A stretch of 64,000 nt of DNA from Lycium barbarum (lineage: Eukaryota > Streptophyta > Magnoliopsida > Solanales > Solanaceae): NCBI RefSeq assembly GCF_019175385.1, contig NC_083339.1, forward strand, positions 47,478,074 to 47,542,073. The letters are read 5' to 3'. Of the stretch, positions 11,150 through 23,693 are shown piece by piece. Position 1 is the stretch's first letter. Every line of letters starts with the position of its first letter. A program made the translations under genes and the position numbers. A model generated the notes under the pieces. The model ran no database searches. It saw only the letters and a program-made list of their open reading frames with translations, and was not told the DNA's origin.

Positions 11150-11895
11150 ACTTGGTAGTGATGAAGGGGATATGGAGGGTGATAATGAGGAAATTGTCCC
11201 ACTTTACTTATCTAGGAGAATCATGACATGTATGGCTAAGCCTCAAGAAGGGGAGGTCACTATTCCAAACTATGTGGTCCGACGGACAATGATAAGCAAA
11301 GCCATGGATGATCCTTGTCAATGGGAGAACCTTTTTCATTCCAAGTGTATCATCAATCAAAATGTGTGTATCATGATCATTGATAGTGTGAGTTGTGTGA
11401 ATGTTGCAAGTACGATCCTAGTTGATTTCTTGACAATTTGGAACACCCTTACAAACATCAATGGCTCAATGAATGTGGAGAATTGAAGGTGACCCGACAA
11501 GATATTATCAAATTCAAAGTTGGGAAGTATCAAGATGAGATCCTATGTGATGTAGTTCCCATACAAGCTTGTCACCTTCTACTTGGGTGACCTTGGCAAT
11601 ATGATAGGTCAACCAAGCATGATGGTAGAACCAATCGATATACACTTGTACACAATGGGGTAAAACATATGATGTGCCCAATGTCTCCTCTTCAAGTTAG
11701 TGAGGTCTATCACAAAATGAGAGAGTTGAAAGAGAAGGGCAAGAGAGCCTTGCAAACAAACATGGTGATACAAGGGAATATTGAAGATAGTGGTTCTCAA
11801 GAAGGAAGTACGAAGTTAAGAGAGTCAAGGGGAAAGGCCAAGGTGTCCCTCTTGGCAAACTTTGGGGAAATTAGGGAAGAATTGGAGGAGCGTTA
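11150..11895 (+). pseudogene. Protease region of the CRM-like element
   Basis: An acidic segment (EGDMEGDNEE) leads into IIDSVSCVNVAST near 11380, the aspartic protease site of this group. The expected D-G-G/D-S-G form is altered to D-S-V. Further family blocks follow (GKYQDEILCDVVP and LLLG near 11520-11590) in shifted frames. Several stops are present. Confidence 0.7.
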
Positions 11896-13330
11896 ACCAG
11901 TGATTCTCCTCATGCATAGGGACTATGCATTGCACACTAATGAACTAACCCCATCTTTTCCTAGTTCTATTTCTTCTCTTTTGCAGGATTTTGATGATAT
12001 GTTCCTAATGGAACTCCCAAAAAGATTACCACCCTTGAGGGGAATTGAACACCAAATTGATTTTGTCCCGGTGTCTCAAATACCAAACAAACCGGCTAAT
12101 AGAGCCAACCCGGATGATACTAAAGAGCTTCGAAGGCAAGTGGATGAGCTCCTTGAAAAGGGAGTTGTGCGATAAAGTATGAGTCCATGTGCCTTACCCC
12201 TGATCTTGGTTCCAAAGAAAGATGGATCATGGCGCATGTGTGTTGATTGTCGAGCCATCAACAAAATAACGGTAAAGTATCGCCATCCCATACCTCGTCT
12301 TGATGACATGCTTGATGAGTTGAATGGTTCATGCATATTCTCTAAGATAAATCTTAGGAGTGGGTATCATCAAATCCAGATGAAACCCGAAGATGAGTGG
12401 AAAACCGCATTCAAGACAAAGTTTGGTCTATATGAATGGTTGGTGATGCCTTTTGGTCTTACTAACGCTCCTAGTGCTTTCATGCCTTTGATGAATCATG
12501 TGATGAAACCTTTTATTGGCAAATTTGTGGTTGTTTACTTTGATGATATTTTGGTGTATAGTAAAACCGTGGATGAACATGTTATTCACTTGAAATGTGT
12601 GTTTGAAGTGCTTAGACAAGAACAACTTTACGCTAATGTTGCTAAATGCTCTTTTTGTGTTGATGAAGTTGTTCTCTTGGGTTTTATTGTGAGTTCAAGG
12701 GGCGTTGAGGTTGATGAATCCAAAATAGATGCTATTAAGAATTGGTCAACTCCTAAATCCGTTGGTGATATTAGAAGTCTTCATGGATTGGCTAGTTTTT
12801 ATAGGCGGTTTGTTAAGGGGTTTAGTACCATAGCCGCTCCTTTGACCGAGGTAATCCGAAAGGATAAACCTTTTTCTTGGAGTGTGGAGCAAGCAAAGGC
12901 TTTTGAAACTCTAAAACAAATGCTTAGCTCCGCACCGTTGTTTCAATTACCTGATTTTGACAAAATCTTTGAAATTGAATGTGATGCTAGTAAAGTAAAT
13001 ATTGGTGCCGTTTTGATGCAAGACCAAAAACCATTGCCTATTTTAGTGAAAAGCTTAAGGGTGCGACGTTGAATTACTCCACCTATGATCTTAAATTGTA
13101 TGCTTTGTTTAGAACTTTGGGTAATTGGCAACACTTCTTGTGGCCTAAAGAGTTTGTGATTAGGACCGACCATGAGTCCTTAAAACATCTTAAGGCCCAA
13201 GGAAAGTTGAACAAAAGGCATGCTAAATGGGTTGAATTCCTTGAAACCTTCCCTTATGTAATCCAATACAAAAAGGGAAAGGAGAATCTAGTGGCAGATG
13301 CCCTATCAAGGAAACATGGTTTGATTAATA
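11896..13330 (+). pseudogene. Reverse transcriptase and RNase H of the CRM-like element
   Basis: RT begins with FDDMFLMELPKRLPPLRGIEHQIDF (near 11985) and continues through [45 protein letters not shown] and the catalytic [12 protein letters not shown] near 12535, with both aspartates intact. RNase H shows [17 protein letters not shown] near 12975 and [14 protein letters not shown] near 13170, ending in [10 protein letters not shown] near 13310. A TAA stop lies at 12174, and a one-base shift near 13035 moves the frame. Catalytic residues survive but the frame is broken. Confidence 0.9.
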
Positions 13331-13714
13331 CCTTGTCTTCCAAATTGATAGGTTTTGAAAGCTTGAAGACATTGTATCCCGAAGACCCCGTCTTTTCCAA
13401 GATCTTTCTAGATTGCGAAGACTGGGAAAGGGAGAGGTGGATAAGGGATAGTTCTTCTAATCCCTATTCTAGGTTTGATGGTTTCTTGTTCAAAAACAAG
13501 CATTTATGTGTGCCCATGAGCATTTGGATGGAATTATTTGTGAGGGAGGCACACAATGGGGGATTGATGGGACATTTTGGGATTGATAAGACTTTAGGGA
13601 TTCTTGAGATGCAATTTTATTGGCCTCATATGTGGAGGGATGTAGCTAAGATTTGTGGCCAATGCATTGAGTGTCGTGACGCCAAGTCTAGACTCCTTCC
13701 CCATGGTTTGTATA
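13331..13714 (+). pseudogene. Integrase N-terminal (zinc-binding) part, cut by insertion
   Basis: The HHCC zinc domain is visible as [10 protein letters not shown] (near 13550) and [11 protein letters not shown] (near 13660). The frame is open to 13714, where the minus-strand element is inserted. The remainder lies at 26250-27363. Confidence 0.9.
13710..13714. repeat. Target-site duplication GTATA, left
   Basis: GTATA directly precedes TGTCACGACC at 13715 and is repeated at 26250-26254. Confidence 0.95.
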
Positions 13715-16116
13715 TGTCACGACCCAAACCGATGAGCTATGACTAGTGCCCGAGCTGGGCACCCGTATACGACCTGTTAGATATCATCAGACTGAAACTG
13801 AAAACAATATGGCGCTCTGTAAAAGCATGCTATGAACTCATCATGTCATACATCAAAGAGAACCTGTCTCCTGAGAAGCCACAGCTAACCAAAACATATC
13901 AAATATGCAAGCCGACAAGGCTGCCACTATACACGGGGAAGTCCAAGACGAACTACAATGATATAGCTGACCAAATCGTATATACACAACCCACATATGT
14001 CTACAGACCTCTAAGTGTATAACCAAGTCTATGCCAAAAGGATCTGTACCAAAATAACTCAATCTCCGGAATGGAGCTCTCCAAGCGACTGGGCAGAAGT
14101 CCTAAGCCGGAGGATCACCAAACTGAGTGTCTGTACCAGCGGGCATGAAATGCAGCCCCCGAAGAAAGGGGGTCAGTACGAATAGTGTACTGAGTATGTA
14201 AGGCATGAAATCAACATATACATAAAATCCAGGAAAATATTTGAGGCGTGCCAATGAATGGGCAAAATAAATGCATATGTATAGCTATATTAAAGAAACA
14301 CATATATCCATAGAAATATCACAACAAAGGCCACAGCGTCACCCCCTGTCAACTGTGCCATATATATATATACATATCATAACGAAGGCCACAGCACACC
14401 CCCTGTCAACTGTGCCAAACATATACACATCACAACAAAGGCCACAACACACCCCCTGTCAACTGTACCATATATATACACATCACAACAAAGGCCACAA
14501 CACACCCCCTGTCAACTGTGCCATATATATACATATCACAACAAAGGCCACAGCACACCCCCTGTCAACTGTGCCATATATATACAAATCATAACAAAGG
14601 CCACACCACACCCCCTGTCCACTGTGCCATACATATACACATCACAACAAAGGCCACAGCACACCTCTGTCAACTGTGCCATATATACACAACAAAGGCC
14701 ACAGCACACCCCCTGTCAACTGTGCCTTACATACACATGAAGAATGAAAATGAGTGTAGTACATAATCAAAATGAAACAATAGAGCTCTCTATAATGTCA
14801 CAAAGTAGCCATATACATATATTATACTCATGGCATGCATAGGAGTTCAAATGAAAACTATCGCTCTATCCTACCTTGGAGGAACAATTTATAAGGTGAG
14901 ATCAACAACAATGAAATAAATCGAGAAAAACATGAAATAGCTTATCATTTTCATATTGTCGTTGAAATCACATTTGAGACCTTTAAGTATAAAATCATCC
15001 TCAACGTAATCCTCATAAAAAAATTCTCATTTTTAACGTCATAAGAAGCTAACACTTATGGAATCATACCATAGGAATCATGCCTTTGAAAGAAAAGGAA
15101 GAGCCTTAACATACCTGTTCAGCCACCAACTACCTACGCTTATCCGTCCGAGCCCGCAAGTCCACATATAAGACCATTCATACTATAATTAGGCCCATTA
15201 TCATATACTTATCCTAAGCTTTCAAATAATTCTTCCTAAAATCTATCAAAATTTCGGCAGCATCTCCTCTGTTTATATATCTAGCCCGAAATCACAATTA
15301 TGCAACCAACAACAACAATAACAATACCCACATCCATAACATCATTTCCAACACCAATATGTACCATAAAACAGCCCACACACTGTTTTCCAGCTTCCAT
15401 AACTAACAAACTTACTACACGATTGTTTAGCGACTTTATCTCCGTAAATAAGCCTTAAATAATACCAAAAGAGAAACATTCATACCTTTTTTTCTTGGTA
15501 AGACAGCAATATCCTCAATATTCATGAAACAATCCACCGCAAAACAATACTAGAATCACAACCATGCGTTACCCGGACCTAAACCACTACTCCGATACTG
15601 GAAAATTGCTCACTCTCTCTCTTCAATTTCTGGAATTTTCCAGCAAAATCTGGTGAAAAAAGGGGTTCTTACCCTTTTTATAAGGGTCAAATTCGGGTCG
15701 GGTTCACTGTAGCACGCGTTTCTGCTCTGTCAGCTGAACTTGTAACATCCATAATTCTCTACTCTGAAGACCAATTGCAGAGCGGTTTATTGCGTTGGAA
15801 ACTAGACTCGACGAACTTCAGTTTAGGATTTTGTTTCACCTTAAAACACTTCATATTCTAAGAGATAATCATTCACCAAGTTGGACAAAATTTTCACACA
15901 AATCATTACCCGTCATTTCTCCAAAGTCGTACTACTCCATTTCTTCCACTCATTTCCTCATAACACCTTCCGGTATACCTTATATACATATTTACTCATT
16001 AAATATACTTAATAATGCTTGCCTCTTATATTCCAAAGTGGTTTTACTTAACCATAACTCAACGTACTTATGTTTCATATTTGATAAGTGCTTCTTCGAA
16101 GATACGGGGTGTAACA
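13715..16116 (-). repeat. 3' LTR of the LARD-like element, 2402 bp
   Basis: The ends TGTCACGACC...GTGTAACA are the reverse complement of TGTTACACC...GTCGTGACA. It pairs with 23694-26249. It has the conserved LTR core (14135-14209) and eight tandem units (14310-14745). Confidence 0.92.
14310..14745. repeat. Tandem repeat, 8 units of about 53 bp
   Basis: Each unit is of the form 'acaacaaaggccacagcac', 'accccctgtcaactgtgcc' and a TATATACACATC tail. One unit is shortened. The partner LTR has ten units (24299-24812). The repeat produces long artificial open frames with Cys/Pro/His-rich periodic peptides. Confidence 0.93.
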
Positions 16117-16152
16117 TCCTTCCCCCCTTAAAAACATTCGTCCTCGAATGTT
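16117..16152 (-). other. PPT and perfect pre-PPT hairpin
   Basis: On the minus strand the purine tract (16130-16117) abuts the LTR. Immediately upstream is a perfect hairpin with 8-bp arms (16133-16140 and 16145-16152) and a 4-base loop. Confidence 0.85.
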
Positions 16153-19100
16153 GTAGTGAGCCGATCCTCAATATCCTCATTGAATTTTTGTTCGATTACC
16201 ATATAGTTGTACTATAATTTGGTCAGTTTCGTCCTGCTTTTTCCTAGTTCCTTATCAAATTCATTTGTGAGTCATACAATCTTCAATCCTCATGTATACA
16301 AGTTAGCTAGAATTCCATTCTCATTCTGTCTTCCTTCTTGTGGTTTAACTAGCCACGCCACGGTGACTCGACGTCCTGCGAGCGCCCTTCCTCTTCGTTC
16401 CTCATTTCGTTATTAATGGATAACTCCCTTGCTCAAATATAGCACTTTCTTCTTTCTCTTTTTGACTCCTCCGATGCTATCTTGGCTATCCCTACTTGTA
16501 CTTGTTGAGCTTAGATACGTGCTAGATTATCCCCTCGTAATTCATCAGCCAAGCTTTCCGATTCATCATAGATTTTCTTATACTAATGTCCAGTTGGTTG
16601 TTCAATGTTACTCTGCTACTGACAAATCCTTACTCTTAACGGTTACGTTTCTTTAACCATCCGTCTTAATTCCTTTCCATGATAGGTTATAACCATATCC
16701 TCAATATGATTTCTTAAATACATACATTCCTAATGTTCCATCACCATCTCTGTTAGTCCTCATAGCAGGATTATATATTGCGATGAACCAATAATCATAG
16801 TTCGAACTGGTCTATAGCTCACAATATCTTCGAGTTCTTGTCAAACTCTCCCATTAATTCCTTTGCCTCAAATCTTGCAATATAACTTATAATTATAAGG
16901 TTAGGGCAATTCTCACTTTACCACAGCTTCTTTCCAACATCGGTATGGTATACTTACCCTTGACTGCCTTATTCCAGTGATCACTTAGTTAGCTGTCATT
17001 CCTTGTTGGCTTTTCGGTGTGTCCATTCCCATCTGTGGGGCATAACCTTACGCTGATGGTTCATATAATTCTATAATACATACCCTTATGCTTAGTATGG
17101 TTAGTGACTCGTGATATACTTTCTAATTTCTATTGATGCTGCTGCCTTTCTATCTGCACCCACATCGTTCTTCCTCTCTTTAGAGATCGCCACACCGCTT
17201 ATCGTTACTCCCTTTGTTAAGATTCTTATATTTTTCCTTTAATATCAAGATTATCTTTTGTTCTAACCCAAAGTGTCCTTTGTACTCATCATCCATTTCA
17301 TCATTCTCTTTGTAGTTAGCTTGCAGAGCTTTCTTACTCTCTTTATTACTCTTTAGGATACGCTGCTGCCTATTTAGGTGCAACACAAATTTCCCTGGTC
17401 TAGAAATATCATATCTCACGTCCGCATGAAGTATTCACTTGATCCATTTTAATTCCTTTTTATACCTGCTTTGTGGTATGCTTATCTTTAATTCGTTCCT
17501 GCTCCCTCTTAATGCATTCTTGGTATGCCACTACGTCCCGAATTTTGGCCTCCTTAAGCTAACCTCTTTCTTTCCTTGGACTTTTGACAATTCCATACCT
17601 CGTTTTAGAACTAGATCTGCCCTTCCCCCATTTTTAAGGGTGTTCTTATACACTAGTAACTCCCGAGTATCAGTAGTCATCGGCCTACCCTAACGATCCT
17701 TCGACTCCTTTGGTCTCTTATAATACCGGAATTCTCTCATTGTATAGCTTGACTTATTTTCCTTTCTGCTAATCGAGGGCTTTGCATTTGAATGAAGCAC
17801 TTATGCATTACAGATCCATTCTCGATGCCTTTTTTAAAGCCTTTCTACTTCTACCTTTTATGACTGAACATTTCCCGAATCAACGGGTTAATGAAAACTT
17901 TGGAATCCATCAAAACATTTTACGGAATATTTGGTCACACTTTGCTCTTTTTATCTCTCGTCTTCCTCCAGAACTATTATCACTAAAATTCTTCGTACTC
18001 TGAGTTTCCGGTTTCACTCTAGGTCTACAATATATCATTGAGGGTTAATATGCTACACTTTTCCCCTTCCACTATCAATCCTTTTATTCTCTTGGCTCAC
18101 TTATCCGAAATTTTCCTTGACTACTTATTTGCGTCCCACCTATGCGTTATAGTTCTTCCAGTGTTCTACCACTTCTTGTTCGTGTCATGAATTCCTTGCA
18201 AATATACCCTCTCCTTTCTTCTCCTTCCTGCTGCCAAGGCTAGTCCATACTCATGAATATTTCCCATACATCCTTCTATTTCCTTTATAATTAAACCTCG
18301 GTATTCCTTATCCTCATCCCATGTCATTGATGTACTACCTCCTGGTTAGCTTTGTTAGTTCATTAACCTCTCGCTTGTCCTTGGTGATTGCTCAATTTTT
18401 CTTTTCTTCCTTTCTTCTTCTTTTGACCAGCCCATTAGTGTACCTTTCCTGCTTTCATCCTCAAACCTTCCTTGAGTTCCTTCTTCCACGAGCGCCCCTC
18501 TCCACTTGTTATTTTTTAGTATCGACCCTAACGTTCGTAAAATATTCCTATAAAGGTGCACATCCGTTGTATTCTTAAATCATCTTTTAGGAAAGCTTCT
18601 CCGTTTCTGAGGCAACCGTGTCAGTATGACTACACATTTATCCCTTTAGACACCTCCCGAGAGATGGAAATCTCTTAGTATCGTTGTACGGCCTGATCAT
18701 TCTCTCTATAACTTCACATCCCTATTTGTGATTACTATCCTTTAGTCCCACTTATCGAAGTCTGTTTTCTGACCCCACACATTCATCTTTTGTTTCACAC
18801 TACCATACTTTATCCCTTTCGCGCGCCTACCTTCGAGTTTTATCCAAACAGTCCCTTGCCTTAGCCGTCGTCCCTCTTGGAAGCTTCACTTACCCTCGTT
18901 TCTTACACTTTTTTTTCTCAAGGCATTCTAGTCTCTTTAGTTTCTATATATTCACTTTCTTCCTTTCCCTAATGTTGTTGCATTGGGATATTCCAACTCT
19001 AGCCTGTGGTGACAATATCATCAACTTACCTTGTAACATCTATCACTTAAACCTCACTACCCTGTTCGATTGATGCCTTCAGTATACCGTAACATCTGTT

Positions 19101-19176
19101 GCTGGGACACATATACCGGTTGGCGCAGCCACATATGGGATGTCATACACATACACACACACATATATATATATAT
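16153..19176 (-). other. Non-coding 3' interior of the LARD-like element, purine-rich sense strand
   Basis: About 3 kb with no recognisable protein. The plus strand is strongly C/T-rich, so the element's sense strand is A/G-rich. Parts are the reverse complement of 62760-64000, for example the 'gaataccgag' and 'ggactagccttgg' blocks, which supports one family. Short frames here are not conserved. Confidence 0.7.
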
Positions 19177-19181
19177 ATATA

Positions 19182-22100
19182 TGTTATATCCCGCATTTTA
19201 TGCAATCGGATAATTCAAGACAAATGCGGGAAAACAACAAGCAAGGCAATATTTTATTTTGTTTGGCACATGAGTTGCTTATGAAGAGTCTAGAAGTGGA
19301 AATATGGAGAACGCCGAAGGGAAAATTTGGAAGTTGGAAAAATTGTTTCCATAAATTACAAGAACTAAGAATATAAAGTGGGCTTGACATTTTTTTTTAA
19401 GGAAATTTGAGGCCCAAACGTCCATGCATATGGGTCAAGCCCATATTGAATAAAAATTTGGTCAATAAAAAGATGACTAAGTCATCTTTATCACAACAAG
19501 CTCTAGAAATTTCAAGAAAATCAAGAACAAAAGAAAGAAGGAGAAAACCCTAAGGCATTTCGGCCATAGTAAAATTTCCCAAGGAAAATTGATAAAATTC
19601 TTCCAAAAATCATTTCCTACCAAGCTAAAGGTGCTTAACAAGGTGGAGTTGTTGTTGGAGCAAGAACAACTCATAATCCTACAAGTTGCCAAAAGATAGG
19701 CAAGTGAGAAGTTGAAGAAGAAAGGTGAGTATTGATCTTGTTTTATGAATTATGCATGGTTTATATGTGTAGTAGTATGTTAAAATTGATGAAAATCATG
19801 AAGGAGAGGAATATGAAGCATGGCCGTGTATGTATATGTATATATATATGTGTGTAGAAAGTGTGTTTTAATTATCTTGCCTAGTGTTGGTTGTTATGGT
19901 TGTGAATGAAATGTGGAAAATGGAAGTTGAATGAATTTTAGGAGAGATTGTAGTATGCATGCATGTGGCCGTGTGTTGTGTGTAGTGGTGTGGCCGTGTG
20001 GTTGTGGTATAATATGGAGGAGAACGAGTCAATTTTATGTAGTGCTTTGATTGTCGTTATGTTGCGGATTCTTTGTGTTAATGATTATCTATGAACCTTA
20101 GCAAAGTTGAAATGGTGGAGACTTGCTTTAGAAGTTAAACGAATGGAATGTAATGTTTCTTTGTATGCATGAAAGACTATATGATTAGTGTGATGTCGTT
20201 GGAACGTATACATGAGCTCGTTATTGATTTTATTGAAGTTGGACGGTTTTTGAAAAAAAAAGTAGTGAATTGTTTGAATATGGATGTTGCTAGTGTAGTC
20301 GTTAAATTCATATCGATAGTTTGGCCGGGTTTGAATTCCCGGATTGTGATTGATGCGAATTTGAATATGTTGAATGTCGAGGATGGTGTATTTACAGAGG
20401 AAATGCTGCCAAAATTTCGGTAGCCAATTGTTTCCTTAAGGTGTTAACTCTAAGTATGCTAATGAGAGTTTTGGTAAAAATGACCAAATCACAGATTTTG
20501 ACGAGATTGTGACTCGAATTTGGAGTAGCTAAAGGAGCGGAAAGAGGTATGTAAGGCTTCACCTTTCTTTCTATGGCATGTCTTAACTAAAAGAAGTCGG
20601 GTACGAGCCTCGGGGACAACCCTAATCCTTGGAATCCGCACCTAAAGTTTTCAACTTTTCGTTCAATTGAATTGAAGTAGAAAGTGTGCAAAATGATGAA
20701 AAGACCTTCTAGACCCCTATAACTTGCCTAAGTGGGACCCGATTACCCTAAGACTCATACAAGTAACGTTATGACACGTAATATGGGTAAATTATATACG
20801 CTACCTCGTCCGGCCCGAGGTGGGCCCGTTACTCTCGGATTTTCCTATAATCTTGGTTAACGTACTTGAAGTGAATCAAAAGGGGGCCTTTGATCCCGAT
20901 TTCGTCACCAAGTGATAAGTACTATGACTACTCCAGCGGGAGTGTTTCTATGATGATAATGATAATGACAATGTCGGACAAGAGAATGTAGCTATGATAA
21001 GTACGACCGGAACGACTCTACGACTAAGCCAAGTACTTCAAATAAACATGAAAGCAATAAACTAATTGTTGAATCATATTTATATTTTCTAGTTATAACT
21101 TTATTTTCTAAAATACCTTAGATTTCATTTTCGGTTACTGTAACACTATTTTCCGTTGATAGTTTCGCCTTAAAATACTTGTTCCTTCAAGGTGAGACAA
21201 AGCTATCACTAGCATTCCGTAATGTAATCGGAGGTCACCGACCTTATGTCACTCTGATGGATACATGATTTTCCTTGGCTCTCTTGTGTGCTTATATGAT
21301 ATAGGTACATAAAACGGGTATACGTGTATGGGTATGTATATATATATGGTAAAGTAAATGTATATAAGACATGTATATGCATAAAAGATGAGTAAATGTA
21401 TATATATGTGTATGTGGGGAAAAAGGGAAGGGCCACTGTTATATCACCACCTGATTCAGCTGTATTCCATCCTGGACGCGGGATGCCCGGACGCGGGATA
21501 TGGGATGAGCCGTACGCGGCGTCTGTATATATATATATAATGTGTGATACATATGTGATGTAATATGTTGGGTCATCGTTGGGGAGAGGGTTGGGGGAGC
21601 CGATTGTATTCGGCGTCTATAAATGTAAATGAAAGATACCGTCTACCGAATTGTACTGTTTTCTGTATACATGAATAAGGGACACCGAGGGGGGGTTGGG
21701 AGAGCCGATTGTATTCGGCGTCTGTAAATGTGAGCAAAAGATACCGTTACTGAAATGTACTGTTTTCTGTACACGAGAATAAGTAATATAAAAATGTTGA
21801 TTCCTATGCCTATGAAAAGAAACATTTCAAAGATGAAAAGAAAAGCCTACATGACAGCCGGACTAAAGAGGGGCCTTCCTATGTACAGGTTACGTTCTTG
21901 CCTCGTTATACGCCCTATGGCTTCGTGATATTATTATTGATCGTACTTCATGTTACTGCTTGCATTGTTTTCCATGCCTTACATACTCGGTACATTATTC
22001 GTACTGACGTCCCTTCTTGTGGACGCTGCGTTTCATGCCGCGCAGGTCAGCAGGTATACGGACCAGATTCCTAGTGCCCTATCAGCAGCATTCGACAGCG

Positions 22101-22414
22101 CTCCAGTTGTTCCGGGGCCTTATTTCATCGGTACTATTTTGTGTATGTATTTTCGGGCGCGACAGTACTCGGCCCTTTCTCTGTATAAATGTATTATGTC
22201 TAGAGGCTCGTAGACAGATATACACAGTCAGCTATGTACAGTTTAATGTATTTTATTCCGAATGGTCCGCGTTCTGGTGTAACGCGATATTAGAAAGTTT
22301 ACTGCAAATGTTAATGTTTAGAAAAAAAAATATGGCACTGTTTATACAGGATAGCTAAGGGGTGCTCGGTACAAGTATCGGGTACTCGTCACGGCCCCTG
22401 GTCGGGTCGTGACA
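19182..22414 (+). repeat. Solo LTR, 3233 bp, in the LARD-like interior
   Basis: It begins TGTTATATCCCG, ends GGGTCGTGACA, and is flanked by ATATA at 19177-19181 and 22415-22419. It was inserted into a TA/CA microsatellite; the host sequence on both sides aligns with the uninterrupted region near 62765-62850 on the other strand. No internal domain remains, so it is the product of LTR-LTR recombination. It carries the LTR core (21972-22046). The LTR at 50777-54130 is the same family in reverse. Confidence 0.9.
21590..21785 (+). repeat. Two-copy tandem duplication of about 105 bp in the solo LTR
   Basis: Two adjacent units each contain 'gccgattgtattcggcgtct' followed by 'gataccgt...ctgttttctgta'. 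The first starts near 21592 and the second near 21697. Confidence 0.8.
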
Positions 22415-22642
22415 ATATATATATGTTTACTAACGCCTCGCTTACAAAGTACTTCCCAATACTATTCGAACTCATCCTAATTCTAGAGCTGGGATGCAAT
22501 TTGTTTTTTCATTACCGGTCTAGTCCGCCTCATCCTTCGCGACCTTTTACGCTTTCTAACCACTCTGCATACTCCAATTTCCCTTAGGCTACTCTAGCTT
22601 CTCATTTGTCTCTTATGTCTGAATTTGTAGGACTCTTAATAT

Positions 22643-22744
22643 ACTTCCCAGGGGGTCACCCATCCTAGTATTTCTCTCACCCCAGCACGCTTAACCTTGG
22701 AGTGCTAATGGGATCCGGTGAATAGTGCTGGTATAATCGCATAC
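22643..22744 (-). pseudogene. 5S rRNA-derived sequence inside the LARD-like element
   Basis: On the minus strand this reads as plant 5S rRNA from near its 5' end (GCGATTATACCAGCACTA) through the internal control region (GGTTAAGCGTGCTGGGG, then ATACTAGGATGGGTGACC) to GGGAAGT, lacking about the last 15 bases. The C-box-like segment looks intact and no T-run terminator follows. It lies about 945 bp downstream of the PBS, in the same sense as the element. Equivalent copies are at 55710-55813 and 62459-62561. Cassandra elements carry 5S sequence in their LTRs; here it is in the internal domain. Confidence 0.85.
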
Positions 22745-23008
22745 ACCTTACTGCGTGACCTTCCTCACATAACCTAAAGCAAGTTGAAGTTTTAACAGAT
22801 TCCAAAACATTCTCGTAAGGCATCTCCCTCCGAATTAGAAAGGATCTCTTACTCGTCCGACTAAGCAAATGCTATTTTGGCCTTTGAAATCCTCAATAAT
22901 CACCTTCGATCTACATGTATGATTACTTTTCATCCTAGCTTTCAAGATTCCCAATGGTGGCGAAGGCAGATCGCAGTTACTTCCAAATACTCAAGTCACT
23001 GATCCCCT

Positions 23009-23504
23009 TTAGGATTTTCGCTCATCACTATTCAGTATAACACTGAAGTAAATACATACGCACATAGGAAGTTCCAATAAGAACACGTATATACCTGTAG
23101 CCGACCGGTCCTTAGCCTGATCTGGTAGGCTATCGTGTGAAGTGTGCTCTTCATCCTTATCTTCCCACCGTCTACTAGTCTGGCCTAACATAATGCTGAA
23201 ACGTAAGAAAAATCTAGATGCGCCAACTTTGTACTTGCTCAATTACGTCTTCATCCACAAAAGTCTCGTTGCCCTTAAACGGGTCTTTGTCATATGATTT
23301 CTCAGTCGGGTCTCCTCCTACTGGAGCCACATCCTCCGATGGGTCCGCCTCAATGAAATAACTGATGCTCTTTCTTATACCTCTTGACATCCTCGATCCT
23401 GAGACGACGGGCGATACGTGTCTCATGTCCCCCTTCGGAGCCTCACTTACGCTCCCATTAACTGAACTGGTCCTCTTCTCCAATACAGTCCTGCAATTTA
23501 ACAA
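23009..23504 (-). pseudogene. Remains of the small acidic LARD ORF
   Basis: Two overlapping frames are homologous to the ORF at 61625-62194. The upstream one (23504-23214) has SISYFIEADPSEDV..DPTEKSYDKDP, matching SLSYSIETDPSED..DPSKDSYDTNP. The downstream one (23242-23009) ends LPMCVC..LNSDERKS, matching FPMCVC..FNSDERKS. The ATG of the other copy is missing and a frame change separates the halves. A conserved CTACAG/GTATAT at 23100-23089 resembles a splice donor. The function is unknown. Confidence 0.6.
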
Positions 23505-23677
23505 AAATCGTACAAAGAACGAGCTTTCCTATCATTGGCTCTACTGCATGATCTATGATCAGAAAGAAAGATGACATCCTAAATGTCCTGTAGCTTTCTA
23601 TTTATAGATGTGGTGCACAACACACCGATAAACAAAACTCGACTAGACACAGTCTGTAGACATTCCAAGGATGAACT
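23505..23677 (-). other. Conserved leader downstream of the PBS
   Basis: On the minus strand this leader shares blocks such as 'gtctacagac.gtgtc' and 'aagctacaggacatttagga' with the leaders at 61416-61624, 56340-56521 and, more weakly, 38940-39166. Leaders of LTR retrotransposons usually hold packaging and dimerisation signals; that role here is inference. Confidence 0.65.
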
Positions 23678-23689
23678 GCTCTGATACCA
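23678..23689 (-). other. Primer-binding site, initiator-Met tRNA
   Basis: The reverse complement reads TGGTATCAGAGC, the classic complement of the plant initiator-Met tRNA 3' end, four bases from the LTR end. Confidence 0.93.
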
Positions 23690-23693
23690 CTTT

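Noticed and set aside
14310..14745. Possible CRISPR-like array
   Set aside because: The units are directly tandem without unique spacers, lie inside an LTR of a eukaryotic element and are not repeat-spacer in form.
14271..14766. Long open frames with Cys/His/Pro-rich periodic peptides
   Set aside because: They are translations of the 53-bp LTR tandem array; all frames stay open by periodicity. The same applies to 24386-24791.
23678..23689. tRNA gene at TGGTATCAGAGC sites
   Set aside because: Only the 12-base primer-binding match is present; no tRNA cloverleaf surrounds it here or at the other PBS sites.
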